The position numbers and the translations under genes are program-made. The notes beneath the pieces are model-generated. The model did not search any database. It was not told the DNA's origin and saw nothing but the letters and a program-made list of their open reading frames with translations. DNA of 64,000 bases, taken from positions 1 to 64,000 of the forward strand of contig JAEYWX010000005.1 of assembly GCA_023428755.1 (NCBI GenBank), read 5' to 3'. Shown in pieces: positions 26,329 through 35,391 of the stretch. The stretch's first letter is position 1. The number at the start of each line of letters is the position of its first letter. Source of the DNA: Bacteroidota bacterium. Lineage in GTDB: Bacteria > Bacteroidota > Bacteroidia > Chitinophagales > Chitinophagaceae.

Positions 26329-27822
26329 TTATTCTACCACTGTAATTTTAATCAGGTTGGTTGGTAAATGCAGGTGTACCGGTGTACTGCCTGTGTTTAC
26401 TGCAATGTCGCCTGTTTGTACAAAACCACGCTCTTTTAAAATGTTGATCTGGTCTGCAATGATATCATCCACGCTGATCTCTTCTGAATAATAAAATGCA
26501 CGAACGCCCCAGCTTAAACTCAATTGATTTACTAAAGTTCTTTCTTTTGTAAAAATGAACAACGGCGATTTCGGACGGAAGCTGCTCAGCATAAATCCGG
26601 TGTATCCGCTCAACGTCATACCGATCAATGCTTTTGCATTCACATCTTTTGCAATTTCGCAGGCGTTGTAGCAGATCGCATCACTCAGGAACGAAGGAGA
26701 GTGGGGTTGCGGTTTCAGATCTTCTTCACGATCGTAACGATAGTATGAGCTTCCTTCCACTTCTTCAATAATTTTTACCATGGTTTCAACTACCAGCGAT
26801 GGATGATTACCGGTTGCGGTTTCTCCACTCAACATCACCGCATCAGCACCTTCCAGTACCGCATTGGCAACGTCGGTAATTTCACTGCGGTTTGGTTTCA
26901 CACGGTCGATCATACTTTCCATCATCTGTGTTGCCACGATCACCGGCTTTGCACGATGGATACATTTCTTGATAATGTCTTTCTGGATCAACGGTACTTG
27001 TTCTACCGGAAGCTCCACACCCAAATCACCACGAGCCACCATGATGCCATCGCTTTCGATAATGATGTCACGGATGTTGGCAACCGCTTCAGGCTTTTCA
27101 ATTTTTGCAATGATCTTGATCTTGCTCTTGCGTTCATCCAGCTTGTTGCGGAGAATGATAATGTCTTTTACGTTGCGTACAAACGAAAGTGCCACCCAAT
27201 CAAGCTCCTGTTCAATGATGAAATCAAGATCGGCCAGGTCTTTATCAGTTAAAGCAGGCAATGAAATTTTTGTATCGGGTAAGTTGATACCTTTTTTGGA
27301 AGAAAGACGTCCGCCCAATGTAACCTGCACCTGTACATCTTTTTCACGGGTAATGCCAACAACTTTTACTTCCAGTTTTCCATCATCGATCAAAATAATA
27401 TTTCCGGGCTTCACATCTTTATGCAAATCGGGATACGATACATAAATGCGGTCTTTGGTGCCAATCAATTTTTCATTGGTGAAAGTTAGAATATCACCCT
27501 CTGCTACATCAATACCGCCGCCTTCCATTTCACCTACACGAAGTTTGGGGCCCTGCAGATCGCCAAGGATGGCAATGTTGTACGGTTCGTTTTTATTGAT
27601 GTTGCGGATATGTTCAATGATTTGTGCTTTATCGGCATGTGCACCATGTGAAAAGTTGAGACGAAATACATTTACACCGGCACGCACCAGCTCTAATAAT
27701 TTTTCGTATGTATCGCAGGCAGGTCCAACAGTAGCCACAATTTTGGTACGGTGGCCCATGTGTTTTTTTCCTGCTTCTTTATCCATTTCGGTGTGCAAAT
27801 ATTTTGAAACTGACTTCGACAT
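26329..27822 (-). CDS. pyk: pyruvate kinase
   Basis: Pyruvate kinase, 497 aa, making pyruvate and ATP from phosphoenolpyruvate and ADP. Clear motifs: RTKIVATVGPA (about 25-35), VFRLNFSHG, the catalytic-lysine segment IKIIAKIEKPEA, VARGDLGVELP and IVATQMMESM. There is an N-terminal extension of about 20 residues before RTKIV compared with E. coli PykF. It lies 84 bases downstream of pfkA on the same strand, so the two committed glycolytic kinases are probably co-expressed. Confidence 0.96.
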   Translation of the reverse strand: MSKSVSKYLHTEMDKEAGKKHMGHRTKIVATVGPACDTYEKLLELVRAGVNVFRLNFSHGAHADKAQIIEHIRNINKNEPYNIAILGDLQGPKLRVGEMEGGGIDVAEGDILTFTNEKLIGTKDRIYVSYPDLHKDVKPGNIILIDDGKLEVKVVGITREKDVQVQVTLGGRLSSKKGINLPDTKISLPALTDKDLADLDFIIEQELDWVALSFVRNVKDIIILRNKLDERKSKIKIIAKIEKPEAVANIRDIIIESDGIMVARGDLGVELPVEQVPLIQKDIIKKCIHRAKPVIVATQMMESMIDRVKPNRSEITDVANAVLEGADAVMLSGETATGNHPSLVVETMVKIIEEVEGSSYYRYDREEDLKPQPHSPSFLSDAICYNACEIAKDVNAKALIGMTLSGYTGFMLSSFRPKSPLFIFTKERTLVNQLSLSWGVRAFYYSEEISVDDIIADQINILKERGFVQTGDIAVNTGSTPVHLHLPTNLIKITVVE

Positions 27823-27906
27823 AGTCTGAAAGTTTGGGTGGTTAATGTAATCGTTATGTGTTTGGCGTTGCGGCCTGTTTCTATCGAAAAAAATACGAGA
27901 GTGTTT

Positions 27907-28890
27907 TTAACTGGCCAGGATCTTTACAATCTTCATCCACTCATCGCTGATGCGTTGTTTTGCTTTCACCGCTTTATCCAGCGGTGTAAAATGAAGTTTG
28001 TTATTCATGATACCGATCATGGTATTGTGTTTGCCTTCGATCAATGCATCAACTGCGGCATAACCCAACCGGCTTGCGATCAAACGATCCAGGCAGGTAG
28101 GGGAACCTCCCCGTTGAATATGTCCCAGGATACAAACACGTGTATCAAGATGTGGTAAACGTTGCTTGATGATAGTGGCCACTTCGTTAGCACCACCTGT
28201 TTCATCACCTTCTGCCACCACAATCATGTTCACCAGTTTTTTACGACGCTCTTTTTCTTCCAGCGAATCAACAACCAATTCAAGATCAGTTTTTGTTTCA
28301 GGAATTAAAATATGTTCAGCACCGGTAGCAATACCACTGTGTAGTGCAATATAACCTGCATCACGCCCCATCACTTCAATAATAAAAAGACGGTCGTGTG
28401 CATCGGCTGTATCACGAATTTTATCGATGGCTTCCACTGCTGTATTCACCGCCGTATCAAATCCAATGGTAAAATCGCTGCCGGCAATATCTTTATCAAT
28501 GGTGCCGGGCAAACCAATACAGGGAATATCGTGTTCGTTTGAAAACTTTTGTGCGCCACGGAAGCTTCCGTCGCCGCCGATAATTACCAATCCATCGATT
28601 CCGTGCTTCTTGAGATTATCAAATGCTTTTTTACGGCCAGACGGTTCAAAGAATTCTTTACTGCGTGCTGTTTTTAGAATAGTTCCTCCACGTTGAATAA
28701 TGTTGGCTACGCTGCGGCTGTGCATGGGAACAATGTCATCATCGATCATTCCCTGGTATCCACGCATAATACCAAATACTTCCATATTGTGATAGAGGCT
28801 TGTACGTACAACAGCTCTGATGGCTGCATTCATTCCGGGCGAATCGCCACCAGAAGTTAAAACGCCAATCTTCGTTACTTTTTTGCTCAT
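27907..28890 (-). CDS. pfkA: ATP-dependent 6-phosphofructokinase
   Basis: PfkA, 327 aa (family about 320), phosphorylates fructose 6-phosphate. Motifs: IGVLTSGGDSPGMNAAI (ATP loop), IGGDGSFRGA, the catalytic stretch LPGTIDKDI and GFDTAVNT, and GHIQRGGSPTC. The Gly after GGDGS in the ATP region points to ATP rather than pyrophosphate as donor. It is first gene of a pfkA-pyk unit, divergent from the RmlD-like gene. Confidence 0.96.
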   Translation of the reverse strand: MSKKVTKIGVLTSGGDSPGMNAAIRAVVRTSLYHNMEVFGIMRGYQGMIDDDIVPMHSRSVANIIQRGGTILKTARSKEFFEPSGRKKAFDNLKKHGIDGLVIIGGDGSFRGAQKFSNEHDIPCIGLPGTIDKDIAGSDFTIGFDTAVNTAVEAIDKIRDTADAHDRLFIIEVMGRDAGYIALHSGIATGAEHILIPETKTDLELVVDSLEEKERRKKLVNMIVVAEGDETGGANEVATIIKQRLPHLDTRVCILGHIQRGGSPTCLDRLIASRLGYAAVDALIEGKHNTMIGIMNNKLHFTPLDKAVKAKQRISDEWMKIVKILAS

Positions 28891-28964
28891 TATTAATCAA
28901 TTAGTCATTCAGGTGTTCGGAAAGCGATCGTCGTTTTCAGTGAGTACCTGTTTTAACGAAGGGC

Positions 28965-28972
28965 CAAAAATA
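28965..28972 (-). promoter_or_regulatory. candidate -7 box for pfkA-pyk
   Basis: On the minus strand this is TATTTTTG, matching TAnnTTTG, about 75 bases before the pfkA start. No good -33 TTG is visible at the expected distance. Confidence 0.35.
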
Positions 28973-29172
28973 AGGAAATGCCATGATAACGCTTGTTCGC
29001 TGATGGTTTTCAAACGTTTGCAGCGCAATGAATTAACAGCAATCGGTCTTTTGCGGTTAGCCGATGCCTTTATTTGTACTGAAAATAAGATTTGCGAACG
29101 ATTGCCACCGGAATCAGTTGTATTGAATTGATTTTTAATAACAGGTTTCAATTCATTTCTTATATTCAGTTT

Positions 29173-30069
29173 ATGAAAGTGTTTGTAACCGGTGCAAACG
29201 GACTTTTGGGTCAACATCTCATTCGCCAGTTGGTGGATGAAGGAAAATTTTTGATCCATGCTGCGGGCAAAGGGCCCAGCCGGTTGTCGTATGGCGAAAA
29301 AAATGGAGTGACCTATCACCAGCTTGATCTGACCAATTTCAAGAAGTCGCAGCAGCTGGTTGAAAAAATTTCGCCCCATATTCTCATTCATGCTGCCGCC
29401 ATTACACAACCCAACGATTGTGCCGCTGATAAAACCACTTGCTGGAAAACAAATGTGGGGGCTACCAGAACGTTGTTGAAAGCTGCACAAAAAGCAAAAT
29501 CCTATTTCATTTACATCAGTACCGATTTTGTGTTTGATGGAAAGGAAGGACCTTACGATGAAACGGCCACACCCAATCCCATTAACGATTATGGCGAGAG
29601 CAAACTGCTGGCCGAAGAAATGGTGGAGATGAGTAGTTTGCATTGGGCCATTGTGCGTACGGTTTTGGTATATGGCGGAAAAGTGCCCGGCGGCCGTCCC
29701 AATTTTATTCAATGGGTGAAGGATAAACTCACAGCCGGTGAAACCATACGGGTAGTGGATGATCAGTTTCGAACACCTACGTATGTTGAAGACCTGGCGA
29801 AAGGTATTTTACTGGTATTGATGAAACATGCAAAAGGCGTGTATCATATTTCCGGAAAAGAAATGTGCACGCCTTATCAATTAGCCGTAACAGTTGCTGA
29901 TCTGTTGCAACTCAATCCGGCGCAGATTCAACCAGTCACCGCTGCCACTTTTCAGGAGCCTGCCAAACGTCCACCGAAAACAGGGTTTATTATTACCAAA
30001 GCAGTAAAAGAACTGGGGTATGTGCCGGTAAAACTGGAAGATGGATTGAAGCGGGTGTTTGGCGTTTAG
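29173..30069 (+). CDS. RmlD-like SDR-family NAD(P)-dependent sugar-nucleotide reductase
   Basis: Extended short-chain dehydrogenase (298 aa). Rossmann motif TGANGLLGQHL at 6-16, SDR serine region YISTDFVFDG and catalytic YGESKLLAEE (Tyr and Lys of YxxxK). It resembles dTDP-4-dehydrorhamnose reductase (RmlD) by length and the STDFVFDG pattern. The other rml genes are absent from the window, so the exact substrate is open. The start at 29173 gives the canonical MKVFVTGANG. A long antisense ORF (28909-29712) is a shadow. Confidence 0.85.
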   Translation: MKVFVTGANGLLGQHLIRQLVDEGKFLIHAAGKGPSRLSYGEKNGVTYHQLDLTNFKKSQQLVEKISPHILIHAAAITQPNDCAADKTTCWKTNVGATRTLLKAAQKAKSYFIYISTDFVFDGKEGPYDETATPNPINDYGESKLLAEEMVEMSSLHWAIVRTVLVYGGKVPGGRPNFIQWVKDKLTAGETIRVVDDQFRTPTYVEDLAKGILLVLMKHAKGVYHISGKEMCTPYQLAVTVADLLQLNPAQIQPVTAATFQEPAKRPPKTGFIITKAVKELGYVPVKLEDGLKRVFGV

Positions 30070-30099
30070 CAACAGTTTTTTTCTCACACAAACTATACT

Positions 30100-30894
30100 A
30101 TGAGTGAGCTGAAAGCATATACCGGTAAGCAATTGCAGACAGCAATTGAAATGTTGCAGGCGTTTACACCGGGTGCTGATGCCGAAATCATTCATCAGCT
30201 ACGGGTAAGCCTCAAAAAAATTAAAGCGGTACTTGTTTTCTTATCTACACTTCATCCTGAAAAGGCAAAAAAGATCCGTAAAAAAGTGCAGGTTGTTTTT
30301 CGTGCAGCCGGTTCGGTGCGGGAAGCACAGTTGCAGTTACAATGGTTAAGAAAAAAACGATACGTTCATTTGATCGAAGCTGCACAACTGGAACAAAAAA
30401 TTAGCGAAGATGAAGCGTTGTTGCAGTTACACAAAGAACACTATCAAGACTTGCTCGCATCCGTTGCTGAAGATTTGCGAAAGTTGGTGCGCAAAGTAAA
30501 GCAGGAACGTGTAACAGACTATGCAGAAAAGTTGAAAGAAACGTTACAACAGCAATTACAACATGCTGTAAAGGAAGAATGGCATGCGTTACGAAAGTTG
30601 ATCAAGCAAATGCTGTATGCCCATCACTGGTTGAGCGAACAGGAGAAATTAAAGATCATGCCTGTTCTTTCGTATCATGTATTTGATCAGTTGCAGGAAC
30701 AGATCGGCGCCTGGCACGACATGGTTGATCTGCAGCAATGGTTAACCGATCAACAATTTTTCCTGCAACACGAGCCATCTGTTAAACAACAGGGCACGAA
30801 AGCATCCGCACAACTGCAAACGACTCTTTTACTGCAGGAGCAGGCCGTGCTGCGTCAATTGCTGGCAATAAAAAAGCCGGTCAAACAAAATTGA
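30100..30894 (+). CDS. CHAD-domain protein
   Basis: All-helical protein of 264 aa with the CHAD (conserved histidine alpha-helical) pattern. It has EIIHQLRVSLKKIKAVLVFL near residues 28-47, AAGSVREAQLQLQWL near 70, and a second half with WHALRKLIKQMLYAHHWL and GAWHDMVDLQQWL. CHAD proteins bind inorganic polyphosphate; no CYTH domain is fused here. It lies 30 bases after the RmlD-like gene. Its end overlaps a bidirectional terminator. Confidence 0.88.
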   Translation: MSELKAYTGKQLQTAIEMLQAFTPGADAEIIHQLRVSLKKIKAVLVFLSTLHPEKAKKIRKKVQVVFRAAGSVREAQLQLQWLRKKRYVHLIEAAQLEQKISEDEALLQLHKEHYQDLLASVAEDLRKLVRKVKQERVTDYAEKLKETLQQQLQHAVKEEWHALRKLIKQMLYAHHWLSEQEKLKIMPVLSYHVFDQLQEQIGAWHDMVDLQQWLTDQQFFLQHEPSVKQQGTKASAQLQTTLLLQEQAVLRQLLAIKKPVKQN

Positions 30895-30905
30895 TCGACC
30901 GGCTT
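30874..30905. terminator. bidirectional terminator between CHAD gene and ctlX
   Basis: AAGCCGGTC (30874-30882) pairs with GACCGGCTT (30897-30905); A-run before and TTGTTTC after. It overlaps the last codons of the CHAD gene and serves the convergent genes. Confidence 0.8.
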
Positions 30906-30922
30906 GTTTCAATGTTTATTTT

Positions 30923-31834
30923 TTATTTCAACGGAAGGAAAACTTCCGCCATCATACATCGTGCACTTCCGCCGCCATTGGTTTCAATTGTTGTAAGATC
31001 GGAGTGGATGATAGGATTGTAGCTTTCGAGTTTCTTTACCTGCGCTGCAGTTAAAACATTGTAAGCCTGGCTGCTCATGACAATATAACGCTGACCGTTT
31101 TTGTTTTGTAACTGCAACATATTGCCTGCAAAGCGGTTCATTTGCCCGTATGAAATTTCGATGATCTCTTTTCCGCTGTCAACGATTGTATCAAATAAAT
31201 GATCACGTTCAACTACATCACGAATACTGTCTAAGCAAATCACTACATACTGATCGGCTACACACATCATCACATTGGTGTGATAAATTTCGCCACCGTT
31301 TTCATCTACACTGTGAAAGCTGCAAGGCGTGTATTTCATTTTGCTGCACCATTCTTCAAACACCGATTTATCGGTACGGGGCGACAGGCAGGCGTACGCT
31401 ATTTTTTTATCTCTGTCTAATACCATGCTGCCTGTACCTTCCAAAAAATGATTGTCGTTTTCTTTTGCTGTAAAATCAATTTGATTTTTTACTGCAAACT
31501 TTGAAGTGATCGTATCCAATACATGTTGTTTGCGTTCTGCTCTTCTGTTTGTTGCATACATGGGATACAGCACAATGCTTCCATCCTGGTGAAAACTGAT
31601 CCAGTTGTTAGGGAAGATGCTGTCGGGTGTATGTGGTACCGGTGTATCGTTTACCACCGTTACATCAATACCGGCCGCAGTTAATTTTTGTACAAAGCCA
31701 TCAAATTCTGCTTCGGCTTTTTGCTGTGCATTTTCATTGCTGCCTTGTTGCTGAAATGCATTGTTTACTGCTGTTTCGGCATTGAAATCAAAGGCAACGG
31801 GTTTGATCATTAATATGTGTGAGGTTGTTTGCAT
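30923..31834 (-). CDS. ctlX: CtlX-type citrulline/arginine hydrolase (guanidino-group modifying enzyme)
   Basis: Cytoplasmic protein (303 aa) of the amidinotransferase/deiminase superfamily, closest by sequence style to CtlX, a citrulline-utilisation hydrolase. Active-site elements: FPNNWISFH (about 84-92, with the Asp-type substrate-binding region), EGTGSMVLDR, YHTNVMMCV with the catalytic His, and the nucleophile Cys in GGGSARCMMAEVF near the C-terminus. Together with the ArcA-like gene 71 bases upstream on the same strand, it suggests an arginine-citrulline breakdown pair. Confidence 0.85.
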   Translation of the reverse strand: MQTTSHILMIKPVAFDFNAETAVNNAFQQQGSNENAQQKAEAEFDGFVQKLTAAGIDVTVVNDTPVPHTPDSIFPNNWISFHQDGSIVLYPMYATNRRAERKQHVLDTITSKFAVKNQIDFTAKENDNHFLEGTGSMVLDRDKKIAYACLSPRTDKSVFEEWCSKMKYTPCSFHSVDENGGEIYHTNVMMCVADQYVVICLDSIRDVVERDHLFDTIVDSGKEIIEISYGQMNRFAGNMLQLQNKNGQRYIVMSSQAYNVLTAAQVKKLESYNPIIHSDLTTIETNGGGSARCMMAEVFLPLK

Positions 31835-31904
31835 TAAAACTAATTTGAAAATTAGATAATTTACGAATTTGAAAATGGGCTGTTGCTTATTGCAAATTCA
31901 TTAC

Positions 31905-33419
31905 TTATAACTTATCTCTCAACAAAGGCATACTCATACAATGGCTGCCACCTCTTGCTCTTGACAGTTCGGCACTTGGTAATAAGATCAGGGTATTTTC
32001 GATTGTTTCGGGATCAACGCCATTTTCAAATTGTTCAAATGCTTCTGTAGTGGTGAGTACATTGAACCCAGCTTCTTTGAATGCTTCAGCCGTTTTATCA
32101 TTGCGGTCGTAACCGATCACAACTCCTTCTTTAATGGCCACCACATTGCAACTGTCGGTCCATTGTTCACGCTCATCGTGTGGAAATACATTGTTGCCGC
32201 TGTAAATAATTTTTACATCAGTTGGTTCAACGCCAAAATCTTCAATACTGATTTGCCGTAACAACGATTCAATGCCTGATACCATTTGCGGCACACTGTA
32301 ATCTCTTGTGCGGATGTAGGGTTCATTGGCAGGTTTGCGGAACTGAAGAATTTCTACCTGCTCCATTTCCAGTTGACGGGGATTGTGCGACAGTTTGTTC
32401 ACGTAACTATGGCGGCTGATGTGCTCTGCTTTTAAAATGCGTTCGCTGAAACGGCCATACAATACCCACACATTTCGTTTTACCTGTGTAAAAATGGTAT
32501 CGATATGCATTTGTGCACGGTTCTTCGGAATTTTTACAACCGATATTTTTTCAATACCCAATGCTTCATTGCTGAAAAGCGTATGAACAATTTCATTTAC
32601 CGCACTGCTGCTGGTACGTATGCTGCAGCCGATCACAAAATGTTTGGGATGGATCATCATTACATCGCCACCTTCAATGGTAATAATGCGGTGTTTACGT
32701 TCTTCTTCTTCGTACAAAAAGAAATCACTCTCTTCAATGATCTCCATTACTTTTTGCGGTTCATCTTTGAAGAAGTAATACAACGATAAGAATTTGGTGA
32801 GCAGCGATTCTCTTCTACGTGCAACAGTTGCCATGCGACTCAGCAGAATATGGTCTTTCACCATAATGCCGATATCACGGGTGAAAATAAAGTTGGGAAT
32901 AGGAGGGAAGATGTATTGATCTTCCTGTGTGCCCATTGCTTCGGCCGGTAAAATACCGGTGATGAATATTTTAGCCAGCAGTGCCGCATCATGAATGTTT
33001 TCCAGTTTCTGCTGGATCACATAACTCGATTCTTCGTACGAACAAATCGCTGAGATGAGCCGCAGTTTTACTTTTTCATCTTTGATTATTTCAGCCAGCA
33101 GTTGTTGTGTGTCCAGCACTTTATCGCTGTTGAAATATTCGTCTTTGCCGGGAATATAGCACCATGATTTTTTTTCTTCGTCGGCCGTTTGCTGGTAGTT
33201 GTTAATGTAGTTTGCTTTTTCCCTGTCGAGAAAATACAGGAGGAGTTTTACATAATGATTGTACTCTTTCTGCATTTTGTTGAGATGTACAATGTCATCG
33301 TAGAGGTTGTCAGCAAAGGTGCCGGGTATAATTTTGCCGATACCGCCATCGGGACTGTGAATGACTAATTTTCGCAAACGTCCTAATTCGTTTTCAACGT
33401 AATAATTATGTTGAGGCAT
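31905..33419 (-). CDS. arcA: arginine deiminase-like protein
   Basis: Protein of 504 aa resembling arginine deiminase, which converts arginine to citrulline and ammonia. N-terminal NELGRLRKLVIHSPDGG, then FTRDIGIMV, EGGDVMMIHPKHFVIGCSIRTS, HIDTIFTQV with catalytic His, and GGSHCMSMPLLR with the nucleophile Cys at the end. It is longer than classic ArcA (about 410), with inserted helical sequence around 60-180. The start is at 33419 (MPQHNYYVENELG). Upstream ctlX-arcA order and the shared strand support a joint role. Confidence 0.85.
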   Translation of the reverse strand: MPQHNYYVENELGRLRKLVIHSPDGGIGKIIPGTFADNLYDDIVHLNKMQKEYNHYVKLLLYFLDREKANYINNYQQTADEEKKSWCYIPGKDEYFNSDKVLDTQQLLAEIIKDEKVKLRLISAICSYEESSYVIQQKLENIHDAALLAKIFITGILPAEAMGTQEDQYIFPPIPNFIFTRDIGIMVKDHILLSRMATVARRRESLLTKFLSLYYFFKDEPQKVMEIIEESDFFLYEEEERKHRIITIEGGDVMMIHPKHFVIGCSIRTSSSAVNEIVHTLFSNEALGIEKISVVKIPKNRAQMHIDTIFTQVKRNVWVLYGRFSERILKAEHISRHSYVNKLSHNPRQLEMEQVEILQFRKPANEPYIRTRDYSVPQMVSGIESLLRQISIEDFGVEPTDVKIIYSGNNVFPHDEREQWTDSCNVVAIKEGVVIGYDRNDKTAEAFKEAGFNVLTTTEAFEQFENGVDPETIENTLILLPSAELSRARGGSHCMSMPLLRDKL

Positions 33420-33563
33420 AAAGTAATATTTAAATGACAAGTGTTTTGTAATTGAATGTAGTGAAAACTGAAAATTGTTTAACGGTTTGTTTATACTGCA
33501 ACAGACGCAAACGTTAAAACAGCGAACACAAGTTCACAGTAAACAAAATTGGAAAGAAAAGAA

Positions 33564-33655
33564 TTAGTAATCGGGCAGGCTGCCTTCACCTGCAGCGATC
33601 AGGTTAAGGAAATACGGCAGCAAATTCTTTGTAGTGATATGTTTATGTAAAAACA
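33564..33655 (-). pseudogene. possible remnant of a umuD-like gene (N-terminus)
   Basis: A 30-codon frame opening MFLHKHITTKN and ending AAGEGSLPDY then a stop. The pattern L-P-Y-F-x-x-x-x-A-A-G-x-x-S-x-x-D-Y resembles the N-terminus of UmuD (FPLF...GFPSPAADY), before the autoprotease domain. Nothing homologous follows the stop. It could also be a short unrelated ORF. Confidence 0.3.
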
Positions 33656-33674
33656 TACTGCAAGATAGGGAAAA

Positions 33675-33716
33675 GAGTTGTGAATAGTGAGTAGCCATTG
33701 GAGAGTAGTGAGTGCC
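33675..33716. repeat. degenerate heptad tandem repeat
   Basis: Six 7-mers: GAGTTGT, GAATAGT, GAGTAGC, CATTGGA, GAGTAGT, GAGTGCC. Same period as the tracts at 11884, 15873 and 63421. Confidence 0.5.
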
Positions 33717-33870
33717 GGGCTTCAAAATACTGATCGCCCGTCGTATGTAGTTCATCGGCTGTGAACATTATGGAGCGGAGAGATTGATTATCCCCTCTTG
33801 GGAGGGGAAGTCAGGGTGTTACACAGAAAGCCGTTAAAAGGGGGGGGTGCTGAAAGATTGGTAATACTTT

Positions 33871-34494
33871 CTACGCTTTATGCTCAATCCCAATCAACTC
33901 AAAAAAATCCTGCTCATTCATTTCTTTTACTTCTCCCGGTTTCAAATCACGCAGTTTTAAATTGCCAATGGAAACACGGATCAAACGCAGACAGCGACGG
34001 TTGATGGCCATGCACATTTTACGCACCTGGTGAAATTTTCCTTCGGTTAATGTGATGAGCAACCAGCTATGCGGGTATTGCTGGCGGGTATCTTCCATGT
34101 GCGGACAAATCATTTGTACATCTGTAACAAGTTCAACAGCCGTAGGAACGGCCACATAATCCTGCCCGTCTTTCACTGTAATGGTAACGCCGGTGCGTAA
34201 CCGTTGCAGCAATTCATCAGTTACCACATTGTTCACCATCACCAGGTAGCTGCGTTCGTGTTTCTTCTTTGGATCAAACAGCAATCGTGTCACATTTTTA
34301 TTGGTAGTGAGTAACAGCAAACCTTCCGAATAATTATCCAATCGGCCAATGGCATGTGTGCCCTCCGGAAAATCAAAATCAAGATCGCCCAGCAACCGCA
34401 CCTCATGCGAACTGATGAACTGCGAAACCATATTGTATGGTTTGTTGATGATGAAATAGCGATGTGGGGAAGTTGACATTGTAATAGGCTGCAA
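33871..34494 (-). CDS. pseudouridine synthase, RluE/RsuA family without S4 domain
   Basis: rRNA pseudouridine synthase (207 aa). The catalytic Asp is in IGRLDNYSEGLLLLTT (about 44-58); HERSYLVMV and FHQVRKMCMAI are further family motifs. There is no S4 domain, as in E. coli RluE (217 aa), which modifies 23S rRNA U2457. The target here is therefore probably a 23S position, but that is inference. It lies 62 bases downstream of the CrtA-like gene with a long perfect inverted repeat between. Confidence 0.88.
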   Translation of the reverse strand: MQPITMSTSPHRYFIINKPYNMVSQFISSHEVRLLGDLDFDFPEGTHAIGRLDNYSEGLLLLTTNKNVTRLLFDPKKKHERSYLVMVNNVVTDELLQRLRTGVTITVKDGQDYVAVPTAVELVTDVQMICPHMEDTRQQYPHSWLLITLTEGKFHQVRKMCMAINRRCLRLIRVSIGNLKLRDLKPGEVKEMNEQDFFELIGIEHKA

Positions 34495-34506
34495 GATTAC
34501 GGCTTT

Positions 34507-34573
34507 TGCTGTTAGACCTATAAGGTTTGCCGGGCTGTATTGCTGTGCTGCAAACCTTATAGGTCTAACAGCA
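34507..34573 (-). terminator. 24-bp perfect inverted repeat, terminator-like or REP element
   Basis: Arms 34507-34530 and 34550-34573 are exact complements (24 bp) around a 19-base spacer. The core TAGACCTATAAGGTTTGC is AT-rich. The right arm overlaps the last codons and stop of the CrtA-like gene. It could end that transcript or be a mobile REP-type element; I cannot tell. Confidence 0.65.
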
Positions 34574-35249
34574 CCTTAAACCTCACAAACATATCCTCGC
34601 TGTACCATTTCTCTTTTCTGGTTTTTTGTATCACATCGGCATGGTTGGGCATTTTGTAGGCAAACTGTTTCATGTGTTCCTTGCTTTGCCAAACGGAAAA
34701 AGTAGCCTGTTTGTTCCATGGGTTTTCGCCAATACCCACCGAAAACTGAAAACCTTCCGCTTTCCTCATTTCGTTCGATACGGCTTCCACATGTTCCCAA
34801 AACCGGGAGCGTTTATCGGCGTTGATGGTGGCCCGGGTTATTACCGCAATCGGTCCTTCGTAATCCGATTTGACCGGCAGATCGCCAAACGCCTGTTTCC
34901 CGTCCCAGCTGCCATGGGCTTCAATCGGCTCTAGCAAAAAGGTTTGGGTTTGGCATCCAAAAAAGTGCCACCAGCGGGGTATAAAGCGTCCGTAAGCCAG
35001 TTGCAGCAAATCCTCCTTGTTTGAAAAACCAGCCAGCTCTTTCTTTTCCATCACCACCAGTGCTCCCCATTGCTGCCAGTCGGGTGTTTTACTGAACGTG
35101 CCGCCCTTGCCGCAGCCCAGTAGCTTGTAAAACCGAAGCCGTTGGTTGAACCAAAGCGGCAGCCGGTGCAGGGCCATTGCCAGCAAAGCGAAGTAAATAA
35201 AGCGTTTTTTGTAGCGGACAATGGTCAATACTGCGTACATAGTGCTCAA
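34557..35249 (-). CDS. CrtA-like (spheroidene monooxygenase family) heme/dimeric-barrel protein
   Basis: Protein of 230 aa similar to the spheroidene monooxygenase (CrtA) family: LGCGKGGTFSKTPDWQQWG near 43-61, EGFQFSVGIGENPW, FSVWQSKEHMKQFAY, and WYSEDMFVRF at the end. No carotenoid genes are nearby, so the name marks the fold, not the pathway. The N-terminus has a hydrophobic stretch (FIYFALLAMAL) that could be a membrane contact. Single gene upstream of the pseudouridine synthase. Confidence 0.72.
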   Translation of the reverse strand: MSTMYAVLTIVRYKKRFIYFALLAMALHRLPLWFNQRLRFYKLLGCGKGGTFSKTPDWQQWGALVVMEKKELAGFSNKEDLLQLAYGRFIPRWWHFFGCQTQTFLLEPIEAHGSWDGKQAFGDLPVKSDYEGPIAVITRATINADKRSRFWEHVEAVSNEMRKAEGFQFSVGIGENPWNKQATFSVWQSKEHMKQFAYKMPNHADVIQKTRKEKWYSEDMFVRFKVLLDL

Positions 35250-35360
35250 TTAAGAATAAAGTTGGTATATGACAAACAAAACCTTCCACTTGTTGAAAAC
35301 CTACGGAAAACTGTTGATAAGATGCAAAAAAGCTAAAAGTTTATTCCAATCTTAATCTCC

Positions 35361-35368
35361 TATATTTG
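35361..35368 (+). promoter_or_regulatory. smc -7 promoter box
   Basis: TATATTTG, a match to TAnnTTTG, 24 bases before the GTG start of smc. The -33 position (about 35337) has only TTTA. Confidence 0.5.
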
Positions 35369-35391
35369 TCGCCTTCCTAAATTGAAAAATA

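Larger units (their letters stand above)
33420..33870. other. intergenic region with repeats and a decayed fragment
   Basis: 451 bases between arcA and the pseudouridine synthase gene. It holds a possible umuD fragment (33564-33655), a heptad tract (33675-33716) and a G/C-rich hairpin at 33792-33807 (CCCCTC-4 nt-GAGGGG) of REP type. No intact gene is seen. Confidence 0.6.

Noticed and set aside
28909..29712. 267-codon minus-strand ORF opposite the RmlD-like gene
   Set aside because: It mirrors a well-supported SDR gene with clear Rossmann and YxxxK motifs; its translation has no domain pattern.
33798..34004. 68-codon plus-strand ORF in the arcA to pseudouridine-synthase gap
   Set aside because: It starts in a repeat-rich segment and ends inside the pseudouridine synthase gene on the opposite strand.
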